DNA of 64,000 nt, taken from contig JAJDVQ010000035.1 in the NCBI GenBank assembly GCA_022826045.1, positions 1-64,000 of the forward strand. Reading direction: 5' to 3'. This document shows, in pieces, positions 17,132 to 25,508 of the stretch. The notes beneath the pieces are model-generated. The model was not told the origin of the DNA. It did no database searches and saw only the letters and a program-made list of their open reading frames with translations. The stretch is from Acidimicrobiia bacterium (lineage in GTDB: Bacteria > Actinomycetota > Acidimicrobiia > Acidimicrobiales > Poriferisodalaceae). Each line of letters begins with the position of its first letter. Within the stretch, counting starts at the first letter, position 1. Both the position numbers and the translations under genes were made by a program.

Positions 17132-17509
17132 TCAGCGTTCAACCGGCATCGCGGCCGATTCGGTGAGGCTGACATCGCCGACGAGGGCCCCGACCAGCGG
17201 GACCTCGGTCGGGGAGCGGTACTGCACCGTGACGCGTACGAGGTCACCGGTCACCTCCCGCTCGACGTCGAGGCGCGCCGGATCGAGCGGCGTCGCCTCC
17301 GTCACGGCGCTGCGGATGCCACTGAGCGACTGGTCGACGCTGGCGATGCGCGCACCCACCCGCGCGGCATGTGACACCAGCACGGCGTCGCGAGCGACGA
17401 GCGCCGTCTGGATGATGCACATGAGCAGCAGCACCAAGAACGGCATGAGCAGTGCCAGCTCGACGGTGGCCTGGCCCTGCTGCGGTTGGCCCTGCTGCGT
17501 TGCGGTCAG
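17132..17509 (-). CDS. tadE: TadE-like pilus assembly protein, CTG start proposed
   Basis: About 125 residues. GQATVELALLMPFLVLLLMC is the TadE signature (pseudopilin-like cleavage region, conserved Glu, one transmembrane helix), followed by an exported beta-rich tail ending ESAAMPVER. The frame lacks ATG, GTG or TTG between the flp coding sequence and the signature. A CTG whose last two bases overlap the flp stop (CTGA, 17509) gives MTATQQGQPQQGQATVE, so translation coupled to flp is likely. It is the last gene of the Tad operon. Confidence 0.78.
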   Translation of the reverse strand: MTATQQGQPQQGQATVELALLMPFLVLLLMCIIQTALVARDAVLVSHAARVGARIASVDQSLSGIRSAVTEATPLDPARLDVEREVTGDLVRVTVQYRSPTEVPLVGALVGDVSLTESAAMPVER

Positions 17510-17739
17510 GAGACGGCTTTCGTCAGGTAGTTGAAGACGGCGTCGAGCAAGCGGCCGATCTTGCCGGTGCTGGTGGCCCAGGCAGTGACTGCCGCGACCA
17601 GCAGTGCGATGGCCCCGGTGAGCAGGGCGTACTCGGCGGTGGTCTGGCCGGATTCGTCTGCAGGGAGAGCCGGTGCGAGCCGGTGCGTGCGTCGCAGGGG
17701 TGTGACGCATGAGGCGGGTGTGACGGGTGAGTCAGTCAT
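17506..17739 (-). CDS. flp: Flp/Fap pilin
   Basis: A 77-residue prepilin beginning MTDSPVTPAS, chosen because AGGAGCTCCC precedes this ATG; ATGs at 17787 and 17763 are alternatives. The mature part follows ADESGQTTAEYALLTGAIAL, which has the Flp processing site (G, then conserved Glu-Tyr) and a hydrophobic helix. It ends with a short tail IGRLLDAVFNYLTKAVS. It would be cut by a TadV-type peptidase, not seen here, and assembled by TadABC. Confidence 0.9.
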   Translation of the reverse strand: MTDSPVTPASCVTPLRRTHRLAPALPADESGQTTAEYALLTGAIALLVAAVTAWATSTGKIGRLLDAVFNYLTKAVS

Positions 17740-17794
17740 GGGAGCTCCTGTGGGATGTGTCATGGGCGATGGATGGATGGGGCACATACGCGGT

Positions 17795-18430
17795 TCACGC
17801 GCCGAACGCAGCGACCAGCACGGGCACGATCGCGACCAGACCGAGCGCCGGCAGCACGCACAGCACGAGGGGGAACAGCAACAGCACCGGCAGGCGGCGC
17901 ACCCGGTGCTCGAGGCGGCGGCGCATGTCCTCGCGCAGCTCGCGCCCGAGACGGTCCAGCTCGAGCGCGAGCGGGATGCCGGTGCGCAACGAGCCCGAGA
18001 CCGCCTCGGCGAACGCCCGGGCCCGCGGGCCGCAGGTGCTGCCGAAGTCGTCCAGGGCCTCGTCCAGCGGTCGGTCCGGCGAGCCGGCGAGCCGGCGTGC
18101 GGTCTCGTGTGCAGCGTCGCAGTGGGCCAGTGCGAGATGCAGCGACGCCGTGATCGACAGACCCGACGCCAGGGCCACGCCCATCACCTCGACGATCGCG
18201 GACAGCTCGGCCGCCACACGGTCCGGCCGGGCGCCCAAGCGCAGTCGGGCTGGGCGCAGCCGCCGGGCGCCGACAGCGCCGGGGCCGCCATCGGTGCTGA
18301 CTGCCAGCAGCCGGGTGCGACGGCGAGCCGGCTCTGGCCGAATGACGAAACCGGCCCAGCCGGCAGCGACTGCAGCGAATGCCCCGACCACCACCGGATT
18401 CGTCAACACGACGCTGGAGAACACGCTCAT
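17795..18430 (-). CDS. tadC: Type II secretion F-domain protein TadC-like
   Basis: A 211-residue protein. An N-terminal membrane helix (VVVGAFAAVAAGWAGFVI) precedes a cytoplasmic T2SSF domain (AAELSAIVEVMGVALASGL, then AFAEAVSGSLRTGIPLALEL). A C-terminal pair of hydrophobic segments follows (VLLLFPLVLCVLPALGLVAI). ATG at 18430 overlaps the tadB stop by 4 bases. TadB and TadC form the inner-membrane platform turned by TadA. It is shorter than classic TadC, as is common in actinobacterial Tad loci. Confidence 0.87.
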   Translation of the reverse strand: MSVFSSVVLTNPVVVGAFAAVAAGWAGFVIRPEPARRRTRLLAVSTDGGPGAVGARRLRPARLRLGARPDRVAAELSAIVEVMGVALASGLSITASLHLALAHCDAAHETARRLAGSPDRPLDEALDDFGSTCGPRARAFAEAVSGSLRTGIPLALELDRLGRELREDMRRRLEHRVRRLPVLLLFPLVLCVLPALGLVAIVPVLVAAFGA

Positions 18431-19077
18431 CGCAGCGCCCGCCCGACCAGGGCGCGCATCCACGCCACGCCTGCCAGCTCTGCCAGCAGCGCTGCGCCGA
18501 CGCAGAACCAGCCCAGCGGCGTGGAGGTGAGCACCTGTGCGGCGGCGCCCCCTTCGGCGAGCAACGCCAGCGCGACCGCCCACGGCAGCACCGCGACGAC
18601 CCAGATGGACGCACGCGCTTGAGCGGCCTGCACACGGGCCTCGGCGGTCATGTCGGCTCGCGCTCGGCTGGTTGCTGCCACGCGGTCGAACAGCTGCGGC
18701 TGAGCCCCCACCCGGTCCGACGCCAGCGTGACCGCAGTCGACAGCAGTGCCGCATCGGAGGTCTGCTCGCGCGCAGCCCAGCGCTGCACGGCACGGCTGA
18801 GGGTGACCCCCCGCTCGTGCTCCTCGGCGATCTGGCCGAGCGGCCCAGACATCGGACCGTCCCCCGCAGCGTTGCCCAACGCCTGCAGCAGCGTGTCTCC
18901 CCCGCCCAGCCGGCGCGAGACCGCAGCGCAGAAGTCGCCCATGCGATCCGAACGCGCCTCGACCGCAGCTCGCTCGTGCCGTCTGTGGCGCCACGAGCGG
19001 TACAGGCCGCGCGCGGCGGGCGAGGTGAGCACCCCTGCCAGCGCCAGCAGCACGACGATCCGCACCACGTTTGCCAA
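18427..19077 (-). CDS. tadB: Type II secretion F-domain protein TadB-like
   Basis: A 216-residue protein. An N-terminal hydrophobic segment (VRIVVLLALAGVLTSPAARG) is followed by the T2SSF helical domain (MGDFCAAVSRRLGGGDTLLQAL, then LSRAVQRWAAREQTSDAALL). Two C-terminal transmembrane segments (ASIWVVAVLPWAVALALLAE and LGWFCVGAALLAELAGVAW) complete it. Only 6 bases separate it from tadA, and it overlaps tadC, so it is part of a tightly packed operon. Confidence 0.88.
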   Translation of the reverse strand: MANVVRIVVLLALAGVLTSPAARGLYRSWRHRRHERAAVEARSDRMGDFCAAVSRRLGGGDTLLQALGNAAGDGPMSGPLGQIAEEHERGVTLSRAVQRWAAREQTSDAALLSTAVTLASDRVGAQPQLFDRVAATSRARADMTAEARVQAAQARASIWVVAVLPWAVALALLAEGGAAAQVLTSTPLGWFCVGAALLAELAGVAWMRALVGRALR

Positions 19078-19083
19078 CCCTCA

Positions 19084-20181
19084 TCAGGAGGCCACGGCCT
19101 GCACACCGGTCACGACGCGGCGCGCCGATCCGTCGGCATGCACCTCGTAGATCGCCGCGACGGTCCTGCGCCCGTCGGCGCAGCGGCTCATGTGAACCAG
19201 ACCGTCGAGGACCGACGCGACATGGCTCGACACGTCGCCGACTGCGCCGCCTGCCCGGGCGAGCTGTTCGAGCCGCCACAGTGCATGGGACGGATCGTCG
19301 GCGTGCAGGGTGGACACCGAGCCCCGATGCCCGGTCGTGAGCGCCTGCAGCAGTGCAGCCGCCTCAGGACCGCGCACCTCGCCGATCACCAGGCGATCAG
19401 GCCGCATCCGCAGCGCCGCGACCACCAGCTCGGCCATGGTCACCGCGCCGACCCCGTCGACATTGGGCGGCTGGCCCTCGAGCCGCACGGTGCCGTCGCC
19501 CAGCCGGGGCAGCTCCGCGGCTTCCTCCACCACCACCAGTCGCTCGGAGGAAGCCACCGCAGCCAGCAGGCTCGCCAGCAGCGACGTCTTGCCGGTGCTG
19601 GTGGGACCGAACACGATCAGGTTGGCACGCTGCGCGACCAGTCCGCGCAGGCACGCTGCTTCGGGCGGCGCGGCCAACTCGTCGAGCTGGCGCACGTCGG
19701 CAGGAAAGCGCCGCAACGTGATGTAGGGGCCGTCCACCGCGACCGGCGGCACGGCGATGTGGCAGCGCGTGCGGTCATCCAGCCGAACGTCCACCATCGG
19801 CAGTCGGCGGTCGACACGTCGCCCCGTCGGCCCGAGCAGGTACTCGACCAGGCGGTGCACCTCCGCCGCGCTGATCCGGCCCACCACCGACAGGGCGCCG
19901 CGCCGTTCGATCGTGATCGGCCCCGGTCCGTTGATCATCACCTCGGTCACCTCGTCGTCGGACCAGATGTCCGCCAGCGGGCCGATGCCGGCCAGGCGGG
20001 CCAGCACCTCCGAGACGAGCTCGGCGGCGTCGTTGCGGTCGAGCAACGGTGCGGCGGTGTCCACCGCCGCGGCCACGTCACGCGGCTCGGGCGCAGGCGC
20101 CGGCAGGAATCGCTCGTGGATCTGCTCGACGAACGTCCGGCTCGCGGGGTGACCGGGTACGGCTCGGCTTCTGCGGCTCAC
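19084..20181 (-). CDS. tadA: Pilus assembly ATPase TadA/CpaF
   Basis: A 365-residue secretion ATPase. An N-terminal helical domain precedes the VirB11-like N-domain (DDEVTEVMINGPGPITIERR), then ITLRRFPADVRQLDEL. Walker A is FGPTSTGKTSLL; the Asp box is LVVVEEAAELP. Walker B and His regions are LRMRPDRLVIGEVRGPEAAA and LTTGHRGSVSTLHADD. It powers Flp pilus assembly at the cytoplasmic face. The start overlaps the tadZ stop by 4 bases. Confidence 0.94.
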   Translation of the reverse strand: MSRRSRAVPGHPASRTFVEQIHERFLPAPAPEPRDVAAAVDTAAPLLDRNDAAELVSEVLARLAGIGPLADIWSDDEVTEVMINGPGPITIERRGALSVVGRISAAEVHRLVEYLLGPTGRRVDRRLPMVDVRLDDRTRCHIAVPPVAVDGPYITLRRFPADVRQLDELAAPPEAACLRGLVAQRANLIVFGPTSTGKTSLLASLLAAVASSERLVVVEEAAELPRLGDGTVRLEGQPPNVDGVGAVTMAELVVAALRMRPDRLVIGEVRGPEAAALLQALTTGHRGSVSTLHADDPSHALWRLEQLARAGGAVGDVSSHVASVLDGLVHMSRCADGRRTVAAIYEVHADGSARRVVTGVQAVAS

Positions 20182-20810
20182 AGGAAGACGTCCAGCGAGC
20201 GTGCGGGCTTCGCGCCGCGATCCAGCAGCAATCCTGCATCGGCCCAGCGCGAGACAGAGCGGTCGACGGCCAGGACCGCATCGGCGTGACGGCCCAGCGC
20301 GGCCTCGATGTCGGCCAGGCCCAATGCCCGCTGCGTGTCGGTGAGCACGATGACGTCATCGACCTGCGCCACCAGATCACGCGCCCGGTGCAGGGCTTGG
20401 TAGCAGCAGGTCATCGTGAGCAGGCGTCTCACCCGTGGACCCGACACCTGCGACAGGGCAGTGCGGCCGCGGCCCGCGTCGATGATGTTGACCCGCGGCT
20501 TGCCGGCAAGCAGCGACCACAGCGTGGCGAGCCGGGATGCGTCGATGTCGCCGCTGCCGCGTGGCAGCAGGCTGATGCCCGGCGCGACATCGACCGCCAA
20601 TGCCGATGCGGACCCCAGTGACAGCTCGGAAGCCGCGGTCCATTCGGCGATGCCCGGCAGGTCGGGCGCGGTGCCCAGCACCACGCCGAAGTCGCCGGTG
20701 AGATCGGCCAGCACGACGTCGCGGCCCGAACGCTTCGCGCTGACCGCAGCCAGCAGGGCCGTCACGGTGTTGCCGACGCCGCCCTTCGCACCAAGGTATG
20801 CATAAATCAT
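20178..20810 (-). CDS. tadZ: TadZ/CpaE-like MinD-family ATPase with altered P-loop
   Basis: About 210 residues, starting MIYAYLGAKGGVGN with GGGGATATCA just upstream. The deviant Walker A reads KGGVGNT; the usual second lysine of KGGVGKT is Asn, as in several CpaE/TadZ proteins that bind nucleotide weakly. Walker A' is VVLADLTGDFG, and the RVNIIDAGRG strand is also present. It probably localises the Tad machine at the pole. It is the first gene of the operon; 164 AT-richer bases upstream separate it from the divergent tRNA-Sec and should hold the operon promoter. Confidence 0.82.
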   Translation of the reverse strand: MIYAYLGAKGGVGNTVTALLAAVSAKRSGRDVVLADLTGDFGVVLGTAPDLPGIAEWTAASELSLGSASALAVDVAPGISLLPRGSGDIDASRLATLWSLLAGKPRVNIIDAGRGRTALSQVSGPRVRRLLTMTCCYQALHRARDLVAQVDDVIVLTDTQRALGLADIEAALGRHADAVLAVDRSVSRWADAGLLLDRGAKPARSLDVFL

Positions 20811-20974
20811 TGATATCCCCAATAATCATTTAGATTGACTGAAATTTCATTGAGGCTCATCCTTGCCGATGTGAGGCAGCGCGATCAAATGAGTTTTTTG
20901 GACAGTCCGCCGATCTCGACACCCGGGGCAACTTCGGGTGGCGCGACGACCGGCGGTGGGCAAAGATGACCGGC
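20811..20974 (-). promoter_or_regulatory. AT-rich promoter region of the Tad operon
   Basis: This gap between tadZ and tRNA-Sec is clearly richer in A and T than its surroundings, with stretches such as TAATCATTTAGATTGACT and AAATTTCATTGA, and a run of six T at 20891-20896. I see no unambiguous -35/-10 pair. It must serve tadZ on one strand and may hold the tRNA-Sec promoter on the other. Confidence 0.4.
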
Positions 20975-21070
20975 GGAGGTGTCTGAGCGCCTGGTGGGCT
21001 CCCCCGCCTTCAAAGCGGGCGGGACGGGTGATCCCCGTCCGGCGGGTTCGATTCCCGTCCACCTCCGCCA
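20975..21070 (+). tRNA. selC: tRNA-Sec (anticodon TCA)
   Basis: A 96-base selenocysteine tRNA. The acceptor GGAGGTG pairs with CACCTCC, then G and an encoded CCA. The anticodon arm is CCCGC-CTTCAAA-GCGGG with anticodon TCA. A long variable arm (GGACGGG pairing with CCCGTCC), a D arm with a four-base TGGT loop, and a GCGGG-TTCGATT-CCCGT T arm complete it. The acceptor plus T helix totals about 13 bp, the length recognised by SelB. It lies about 11 kb from selA and selB rather than beside them. Confidence 0.95.
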
Positions 21071-21165
21071 ATCATTCGCCGGGCGCGTGCGGAGTTCACG
21101 ACGCGTCCGCATAACATTCGCTGTGCCGATGCCGTCGGCTCACCCCTCACAGAGGACGAAGCACC

Positions 21166-21240
21166 ATGAAGAAGCTGCTGCTCGCCGTGATCGTCGGCGC
21201 TCTGATCGCCATCGTGGTCCGCCGCCTGTCCGAGGCGTAA
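21166..21240 (+). CDS. 24-residue membrane micropeptide, DLW-39-like start
   Basis: AGAGGACG precedes an ATG at 21166 opening a 24-codon frame that starts MKKLLLAVIVGALIAIVV and ends RRLSEA. The charged start, single hydrophobic helix and RR-containing end resemble the beginning of the actinobacterial DLW-39 small proteins, which also lie near tRNA genes, but the DLW motif is absent. Because of its size the call depends on the good ribosome binding site and codon choice. Confidence 0.5.
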   Translation: MKKLLLAVIVGALIAIVVRRLSEA

Positions 21241-21338
21241 GCCGGTCGGCGCGGCGTTCAGGCGCTCGCGACCGCTCTCGGCTCCGTCGCGTGGCCCGCT
21301 GGACCGACGCGTTGCTGGCCTGACCGACAGGCGGCTCG

Positions 21339-22274
<936 letters not shown>

Positions 22275-22406
22275 CGCGCCACCTCGCTGGTCGTCCCCCG
22301 GCTTGACTTGCGACCGGTTTCTGCAGTTGCTCCCCCGGCGAGGGGTGAGCGTACCTATCACTCGCACCGATGCCTCCGCGCGCCGGTGCTTGCGTAGGGT
22401 GAGCCA

Positions 22407-24173
22407 ATGTCAGTGCGCGTCGGACTAGCGCAACTGAACCTTCGTCTCGGCGATCTGGATGGGAACGCTGAGATGGTTGTGGCTGCCTATGACTCTGCAG
22501 TTGCTGATGGCGCGCAGGTGGTGGTGTTCAGCGAGCTGACGGTTACTGGGTACCCGCCTGAAGATCTGTTGCTGAAGCCTGCGTTTGTGGAGGGGGCTGC
22601 GGCGGCGCTGGAGCGGATTGCTTCCCATGCGGGCGAGGTGCCGGCGGTGGTGGGATTTCCTGAGGACGCCGGCCTCGATGGACCGATTCGGCTGTGGAAC
22701 TCGGCCGCTCTGTGCTGGGACGGGGCGGTGCGCGGCGTGTATCGCAAGCATCTGCTGCCCAACTACGCCGTGTTCGACGAGCAGCGTTACTTCGTACCGG
22801 GCAGCGACGTCGGGCCGCTGTTGAGCGTCGACGGGGTGACGGTGGGCGTCTCGATCTGCGAGGACTTGTGGGGGCCGCCTCGGACTGCTGATGCGGCTGC
22901 CGAGGACGGCGGGCTGCCCTCGATCGTGGGGGGCGAGGCCGACACGAGCCCGGCTCTGGCGCAGGTTGCGATGGGGGCGCAGCTGCTGGTGAACCTGAAT
23001 GGGTCGCCGTACCGGCGGGGCAAGCAGGCTGACCGGGAGGCGGTGGCACGGACGCGAGCCGCGGCGCTGGGAGTGCCTGCCGTGTATGTGAACCAGGTGG
23101 GCGGGCAGGACGAGCTGGTCTTCGACGGCAGCTCGTTCGTGACCGACGCCGGCGGGGACGTCGTGTGCCGGCTGCCCGCCTTCCGCGAGCAGGTTGCTGT
23201 GTGCGAGATCACGGTCCCCGGTGGCGATGTGGCAGCCCCGGAGGGCGCAGCGGGCGCAGCGTGCAGTGTGCTGGTGCCGATGCTGGATCCGCTGGATGAG
23301 GTCTGGCAGGCACTGGTGGTGGCGACCCGTGACTACGTGCGCAAGAACGGCTTCGCCGATGTCGCGGTGGGTCTCTCCGGCGGCGTCGACTCGAGTGCCG
23401 TGGCCGCCATCGCCGCCGACGCGCTCGGGCCGGACCACGTGCATGGCGTCTCGATGCCGTCGCGCTATTCCAGCGAGGGGTCGCGAACCGACGCCGCCCA
23501 GCTCGCAGCGAATCTCGGCATCGACTTCCGCACGGTGCCTGTCGAGCCGGCGCACGCTGCGCTGGCCGGAATGCTCGACGCGCCTGCTGGGGGCAGCGGG
23601 TCGCCGACCGATCCTGCGGACAGCGCCGCCGCCGATCTGACCGATCAGAACCTCCAGAGCCGCATCCGTGGCGTGCTGCTGATGGCGCTGTCGAACCGGT
23701 TCGGCTGGCTGGTGCTCACCACCGGCAACAAGACCGAGACCTCCGTGGGCTACACCACGCTGTACGGCGACACCGCCGGGGCGTACGCGGTCATCCGGGA
23801 CGTGCCCAAGCTGCTGGTGTACGAGCTGTGCCGCTGGCGCAACCGCCAGGGCGACGGCGAACGCATCCCGCAGGAATGCATCGACAAGCCACCCTCGGCC
23901 GAGCTGCGGCCCGACCAGCGCGACGACCAGAGCCTGCCGCCATATGAGCTGCTGGATCCGCTCGTGGAGGCGTATGTGGAAGGCGACCTGAGCGCCGCCG
24001 AGGTCGTGGAGGTTGCGCGCCGGCACGGCGCGGACCCCGAGCTCGTGCACCGCGTGACTCGGCTGGTCGACATCGCCGAATACAAGCGGCGCCAGTCGCC
24101 GCCCGGTCCTCGCATCACCGCCAAGAGCTTCGGCAAGGACCGGCGGATGCCGATCACGAACTTCTTCCGCTGA
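22407..24173 (+). CDS. nadE: Glutamine-dependent NAD+ synthetase
   Basis: A 588-residue two-domain enzyme. The N-terminal nitrilase-type glutaminase has Glu in SELTVTGYPPEDLL, Lys in YRKHLLPNYAVFDEQRYF and Cys in VSICEDLWGPP. The C-terminal synthetase carries the P-loop VGLSGGVDSSAVAAIAADAL, NKTETSVGYTTLYGDTAGAY and the end KSFGKDRRMPITNFF. It amidates nicotinate adenine dinucleotide to NAD+ using glutamine ammonia. It starts with ATG at 22407, divergent from the sigma factor gene. Confidence 0.95.
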   Translation: MSVRVGLAQLNLRLGDLDGNAEMVVAAYDSAVADGAQVVVFSELTVTGYPPEDLLLKPAFVEGAAAALERIASHAGEVPAVVGFPEDAGLDGPIRLWNSAALCWDGAVRGVYRKHLLPNYAVFDEQRYFVPGSDVGPLLSVDGVTVGVSICEDLWGPPRTADAAAEDGGLPSIVGGEADTSPALAQVAMGAQLLVNLNGSPYRRGKQADREAVARTRAAALGVPAVYVNQVGGQDELVFDGSSFVTDAGGDVVCRLPAFREQVAVCEITVPGGDVAAPEGAAGAACSVLVPMLDPLDEVWQALVVATRDYVRKNGFADVAVGLSGGVDSSAVAAIAADALGPDHVHGVSMPSRYSSEGSRTDAAQLAANLGIDFRTVPVEPAHAALAGMLDAPAGGSGSPTDPADSAAADLTDQNLQSRIRGVLLMALSNRFGWLVLTTGNKTETSVGYTTLYGDTAGAYAVIRDVPKLLVYELCRWRNRQGDGERIPQECIDKPPSAELRPDQRDDQSLPPYELLDPLVEAYVEGDLSAAEVVEVARRHGADPELVHRVTRLVDIAEYKRRQSPPGPRITAKSFGKDRRMPITNFFR

Positions 24174-24226
24174 GCTGGACCGCAGCAGGCGCAGGGGCCA
24201 GGCCAGGGCTTCGACTTGGCTGGCCG

Positions 24227-25240
24227 TCAGGCGAGGGCTTCGCCGATCGTCTCGCTGAGCAGGCGGGTCACCACGTAGGGATCGGCGTTGGCGTTCGGCC
24301 GGCGATCCTCGATGTAGCCCTTGCCGTCCTGGTGGACCTGCCAAGGGATGCGCACCGAGGCGCCGCGGTCTGACACGCCGTAGCTGAAGGTGTCGTACCG
24401 CTGGGTCTCATGCTCACCGGTGAGGCGCAGCTCGATGCCGTAACCGTAGCCGGCGATGTGCTGCTCGGGCTTGCCCGGCGCACCCAGCGACTCAGCAGCC
24501 TTCACCACGGCGTCGTAGTTCTCGCGCATCGCCTGGGTGGACACGTTGGTGTGCATGCCCGCACCGTTCCAGTCGCCCTGCATGGGCTTGGCGGCCAGGC
24601 TGACCTCGATCTCGTGATCCTCGCCGGCGCGGTACAGCAGGTAGCGGGCCAGCCAGATCTCGTCGCCCGCGGTCAGCGCGTCGACCGGGCCGATCTGAAA
24701 CTCCCACTGGCCGGGCATGACCTCGGCATTGGTGCCCGAGATGTTCAGGCCCGCCTCGATGCACCATGTGGTGTGCTGCTCCACGACGTCACGGCCGTGG
24801 ATGCGCAGCGCGCCCACGCCGCAGTAATACGGGCCCTGCGGACCGGGGAAACCGTTGGGCGGGAAGCCCGAGGGCCACTTGGTGACCGGGTCGAGCATGG
24901 TGTACTCCTGCTCGAGACCGAACCAGAAGTCCTGATCGCCGTACTGGTCGAGGATCGCTCGGGTCTTGGCCCGCATGTTGGTGGGGTGCGGCTCCATCGT
25001 CTCGGGCACAAAGGTCTCGCACATCACCATGATGTCGTTGCCGCCCCGCAGCGGATCGGGACATTGGTAGACCGGCTGCAGCACGACATCGGAGTCGCTG
25101 CCCTCGGCCTGGTTGGTGCTCGAACCGTCGAAGCCCCAGATGCCCGGCTGCTCGCCGTCAGCCAGGACTCTCGTCTTGGAACGCACTTCGGCCGTGGGCT
25201 CTGTGCCGTCCGTCCAGATGTACTCGGCGCGATAGGCCAC
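24227..25240 (-). CDS. glnII: Glutamine synthetase type II (GlnII, eukaryote-like)
   Basis: A 337-residue enzyme from GTG 25240, with AGGAG upstream. GSII features are WGFDGSSTNQAEGSDSDVVL, QPVYQCPDPLRGG, FWFGLEQEYTML, GPYYCGVGALRIHGRDVVEQ, MPGQWEFQIGPVDALTAGDE and the C-terminal IPWQVHQDGKGYIEDRRPNA. It condenses ammonia with glutamate. It is divergent from a GSI-type gene across a 268-base control region, in a nitrogen cluster with a GlnR-like protein. GSII occurs in Streptomyces, Frankia and rhizobia. Confidence 0.94.
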   Translation of the reverse strand: MAYRAEYIWTDGTEPTAEVRSKTRVLADGEQPGIWGFDGSSTNQAEGSDSDVVLQPVYQCPDPLRGGNDIMVMCETFVPETMEPHPTNMRAKTRAILDQYGDQDFWFGLEQEYTMLDPVTKWPSGFPPNGFPGPQGPYYCGVGALRIHGRDVVEQHTTWCIEAGLNISGTNAEVMPGQWEFQIGPVDALTAGDEIWLARYLLYRAGEDHEIEVSLAAKPMQGDWNGAGMHTNVSTQAMRENYDAVVKAAESLGAPGKPEQHIAGYGYGIELRLTGEHETQRYDTFSYGVSDRGASVRIPWQVHQDGKGYIEDRRPNANADPYVVTRLLSETIGEALA

Positions 25241-25508
25241 TGCATGCTCCTTCGCTGCATTCTGTTGCGGGATGAAGATGTGAACAGGACTGGGCCGCTG
25301 TGCCTGCGAGCCAGCGAAGGCCGGCCCGGTTGGCGGCTGACACCGAATGTCCGTGCGCACGATACAAACGAGCCAGAGTTTCCGGGCCATTGCCCAAATG
25401 TGAACAGCGCGTGAAGCTGGCTGCGAACTCTGGACCAGCCGACAGCGCGCCGCCGACAATGGGGCCTCACCCAACTGCCTCAGGGCACCCGGGCCAGGGG
25501 AGGCCGCC
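25241..25508. promoter_or_regulatory. Divergent control region between glnII and the GSI gene
   Basis: These 268 bases hold no gene. ATGTGAACAG occurs twice (25280 and 25398), both on the plus strand. GlnR-type boxes would be expected here given the downstream regulator, but I cannot point to a convincing a-site/b-site pair. GGGGAGG just before 25509 is the Shine-Dalgarno of the GSI gene. Confidence 0.4.

Noticed and set aside
22425-24344. Minus-strand 639-codon frame across the NAD synthetase gene
   Set aside because: Shadow of nadE, which has all catalytic residues on the plus strand.
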